From: JAZDJP01 sp043803805
Lineage (GTDB): Bacteria > Planctomycetota > JAZDJP01
Length of the DNA stretch: 11,347 nucleotides
Assembly: GCA_043803805.1 (NCBI GenBank)
Contig: JAZDJP010000096.1
Coordinates: forward strand, 1-11,347
Reading direction: 5' to 3'
The notes beneath the pieces were generated by a model. That model worked only from the letters and a program-made list of their open reading frames with translations. It was not told the DNA's origin and ran no database searches. A program made the translations under genes and the position numbers. Shown in pieces: positions 11,304-11,347 of this stretch. The first letter of the stretch is position 1; the number at the start of each line of letters is the position of its first letter.

Positions 11304-11347
11304 CATTGAGGGTTCGACCTGTTTGGTTCCGGCTCTGCCGGGTTGGG

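Larger units (their letters stand above)
6535..11347. mobile_element. Integron platform and cassette array (right end open)
   Basis: The element consists of intI on the minus strand, attI with the cassette promoter, four complete cassettes (7986-8669, 8670-9039, 9040-10081, 10082-10991) and the start of a fifth. All cassette genes read rightward. attC sites differ in length and loop sequence, unlike the near-identical repeats of Vibrio superintegrons, but share R boxes and hairpin plan. No resistance gene, transposase or plasmid gene is present, and intI is joined to backbone-type genes, so a chromosomal integron is likely. The array may continue beyond the window. Confidence 0.93.
10992..11347 (+). 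mobile_element. Start of cassette 5 (incomplete)
   Basis: It begins at the TT of GTTGGCA. The expected closing R'' (TGCCAAC or close) is not seen before the window end, so either the cassette continues or the array ends here without an attC. It contains a 49-residue ORF and a pair of palindromic repeats. Confidence 0.55.

Noticed and set aside
1..11347. tRNA or rRNA genes
   Set aside because: No tRNA cloverleaf or rRNA-like sequence was recognised on either strand; no dedicated scan could be run.

Overview
The window is GC-rich bacterial DNA, probably from an uncultured environmental lineage. A Planctomycetota-like or neighbouring phylum is my guess, based on the mix of a secreted Ser-hydrolase, a membrane-fused spermidine-synthase-like protein, a Tat-signal radical SAM enzyme and AT-rich CCAAAC/GTTTGG spacer repeats. 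It is not proven. The main content is an integron: a tyrosine recombinase of the IntI class, an attI site with a cassette promoter, and an array of at least four complete gene cassettes.

Layout. Positions 1-677 hold no recognisable gene but carry three strong hairpins and a good sigma70-type promoter. A secreted alpha/beta-hydrolase follows on the plus strand (678-1919). From 7833 down to 2097 all genes lie on the minus strand. In transcription order they are intI; a 12-TM-type membrane protein with a spermidine-synthase-like domain, overlapping the end of intI; an AT-rich palindromic spacer; a two-TM cytochrome-b-like protein; a radical SAM protein with a Tat-like signal, overlapping the cytochrome; a spacer with an 8-bp periodic repeat; and a short nitroreductase.

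The integron array starts at 7985 and reads rightward, away from intI, in the usual integron arrangement. A promoter (TTGACT, 17 bp, TAAAAT) points into the array just upstream of attI. Cassette boundaries can be read from the G/TT crossover points. The core-site pairs GTTCGGC/GCCGAAC, GTTCTGC/GCAGAAC and GTTCGAA/TTCGAAC are exactly complementary for cassettes 1, 2 and 3, and GTTGGCC/TGCCAAC matches at 6 of 7 for cassette 4. The attC sites (104, 56, 60 and 69 bp) fold into imperfect hairpins, each with an extrahelical A on the left arm. Cassette products are a DUF1444-like protein, a two-TM protein, a secreted TolB/PD40-like propeller protein, and a DUF4258 / YgiT-like toxin-antitoxin pair with its own promoter. 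Cassette 5 is cut by the window end and shows only a 49-residue ORF followed by widespread palindromic repeats. The cassettes are visibly less GC-rich than the backbone, as expected for captured genes.

Most unusual points: IntI has about 100 extra N-terminal residues that look like a second SAM-like core-binding domain; a perfect 14-3-14 palindrome lies immediately upstream of intI; cassette 4 contains a second, possibly decayed, attC-like structure; and intI is translationally overlapped with a backbone gene.
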